Of a DNA stretch of 64,000 nucleotides, positions 63,396 to 64,000 are shown one piece after another (the stretch's first letter is position 1; every line of letters begins with the position of its first letter). The stretch covers positions 124,001-188,000 of the forward strand of contig JBAOID010000003.1 in the NCBI GenBank assembly GCA_037045435.1. Direction: 5' to 3'. The position numbers were made by a program, and so were the translations under genes. This stretch comes from CBDUEF01 sp018063485 (GTDB taxonomy: Bacteria; Pseudomonadota; Alphaproteobacteria; Rhodobacterales; Rhodobacteraceae). Below the pieces are notes generated by a model, which saw nothing but the letters and a program-made list of their open reading frames with translations, did no database searches and was not told the origin of the DNA.

Positions 63396-64000
63396 ATGAG
63401 ATTTGCAGGCAAGGTCGCCGTGATCACCGGGGGGGCGCGTGGAATCGGCCGCGCTTGTGCCGAACGCTTTTTGGCGGAAGGTGCCTGCGTGGCGATTGCC
63501 GACATTGACGCGGCAGCAGTGGCCCAAACCGCCGCCGCGCTGGGCGGGCCAGACCGGGTGCGCGCCATTGTTACCGACGTCAGCGACAAACAGCAGGTCG
63601 ATGCGCTGGTGGCGCAGACCGTGGCGGCCTTTGGTCGGCTGGATATCATGGTCAACAATGCCGGCATCGCGCAGGTAAAGGAGTATCTGGACATCACGCC
63701 CGAAGATTTTGATCGCGTGCTGGGGGTGAACCTGAAAGGCGCGTTTCTGGGTGTGCAAGCCGCCGCGCGGCAGATGATCGCGCAAGGGCAGGGCGGTGTG
63801 ATCATCAACATGTCGTCGATCAACTCGGGTCTGGCCAACCCGAACCTTGCCACCTATGCGATTTCGAAGGGCGGCATCAATCAGGCCACCAGCACCGCCG
63901 CCGTCGCCTTTGCGCCGCATGGCATCCGGGTCTGCGGCGTTGGCCCCGGCACCATTGATACCGAGATGATCAAAGGCTCGTTCACCAACCGCGCTGGCGG
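63396..64000 (+). CDS. Short-chain dehydrogenase/reductase, N-terminal part
   Basis: GGAGAG precedes the ATG at 63396, and the frame is open to the window edge (201 codons seen). SDR marks are clear: cofactor loop TGGARGIGRA, Asp in DIDAAA suggesting NAD preference, NNAGIA, catalytic Ser in NMSSINSG, and YAISKGG with the catalytic Tyr and Lys. Most of the catalytic core is present; the C-terminus is cut. It oxidises or reduces a hydroxyl/keto group, substrate unknown. It follows the aldehyde dehydrogenase remnant, so the two may once have formed one operon. Confidence 0.9.
   Translation, partial: MRFAGKVAVITGGARGIGRACAERFLAEGACVAIADIDAAAVAQTAAALGGPDRVRAIVTDVSDKQQVDALVAQTVAAFGRLDIMVNNAGIAQVKEYLDITPEDFDRVLGVNLKGAFLGVQAAARQMIAQGQGGVIINMSSINSGLANPNLATYAISKGGINQATSTAAVAFAPHGIRVCGVGPGTIDTEMIKGSFTNRAG

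Overview
The window comes from a Rhodobacterales (Paracoccaceae/Roseobacter-type) alphaproteobacterium. The evidence is the divergent petPR / branched-chain aminotransferase pair, the leuC-leuD-leuB block typical of that order, many TRAP-transporter and CoA-linked genes, and uniformly GC-rich coding DNA. No phage, insertion sequence or CRISPR array was found. One tRNA gene (Pro, anticodon CGG) is present at 53489-53565.

Layout. (1) 1-3.2 kb: the start of a histone-deacetylase-like hydrolase, a secreted hypothetical protein, the petR/petP regulators, and a divergent branched-chain aminotransferase with a palindrome between them. (2) 3.3-12.3 kb: a leftward seven-gene catabolic operon holding an N-formylglutamate amidohydrolase-family enzyme, TRAP transporter dctQ-dctM-dctP, a gamma-glutamyl-amine type glutamine synthetase homologue, an aldehyde dehydrogenase and an iron alcohol dehydrogenase. 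A divergent RpiR-type regulator reads away from it. This suggests uptake of an amine or amino alcohol and its breakdown through gamma-glutamylated intermediates. (3) 12.3-15.8 kb: a TSUP permease, a membrane hydroxylase, a membrane methyltransferase and zapE. (4) 16.1-45.2 kb: a type VI secretion system (T6SS) locus. Its co-oriented run is tssK-tssL-tssM-tagF-pppA-ppkA-vgrG-(unknown)-fha-(small ORF)-tssA-tssB-tssC-hcp-tssE-tssF-tssG-tssH. It ends with a convergent membrane-anchored M23 peptidase/lytic transglycosylase fusion and two small secreted proteins. It carries the full threonine-phosphorylation switch (PpkA, PppA, Fha, TagF), and matching TV(I/V)GG motifs occur in TssL (twice) and PpkA. 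No TssJ, PAAR protein or obvious toxin/immunity pair was recognised. (5) 45.2-53.6 kb: rlmH, rsfS, leuC, leuD, a membrane protein, a secreted endonuclease/phosphatase-fold protein, leuB, a DMT exporter and tRNA-Pro. (6) 53.6-59.6 kb: an ECF sigma factor with a Rieske/FAD oxidoreductase, folE, an aminotransferase and an H-NS-family protein. (7) 59.9-64 kb: a CoA-transferase / quinone-reductase-like / acyl-CoA dehydrogenase operon, a scar of LysR and aldehyde dehydrogenase remnants, and the start of an SDR oxidoreductase.

A striking property of the whole window is a series of one- or two-base indels inside otherwise well conserved reading frames: aldehyde dehydrogenase (four sites), tssL, tssG, tssH, the M23 fusion, and probably the endonuclease start. 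The flanking protein sequence is intact on both sides each time. Sequencing or assembly error is therefore the simplest explanation, but if real they would disable the T6SS and the catabolic operon. The most interesting biology is the phospho-switch motif set in the T6SS, the TolA-like helical repeat of PpkA, the hairpins flanking hcp, and the amine-catabolism operon.
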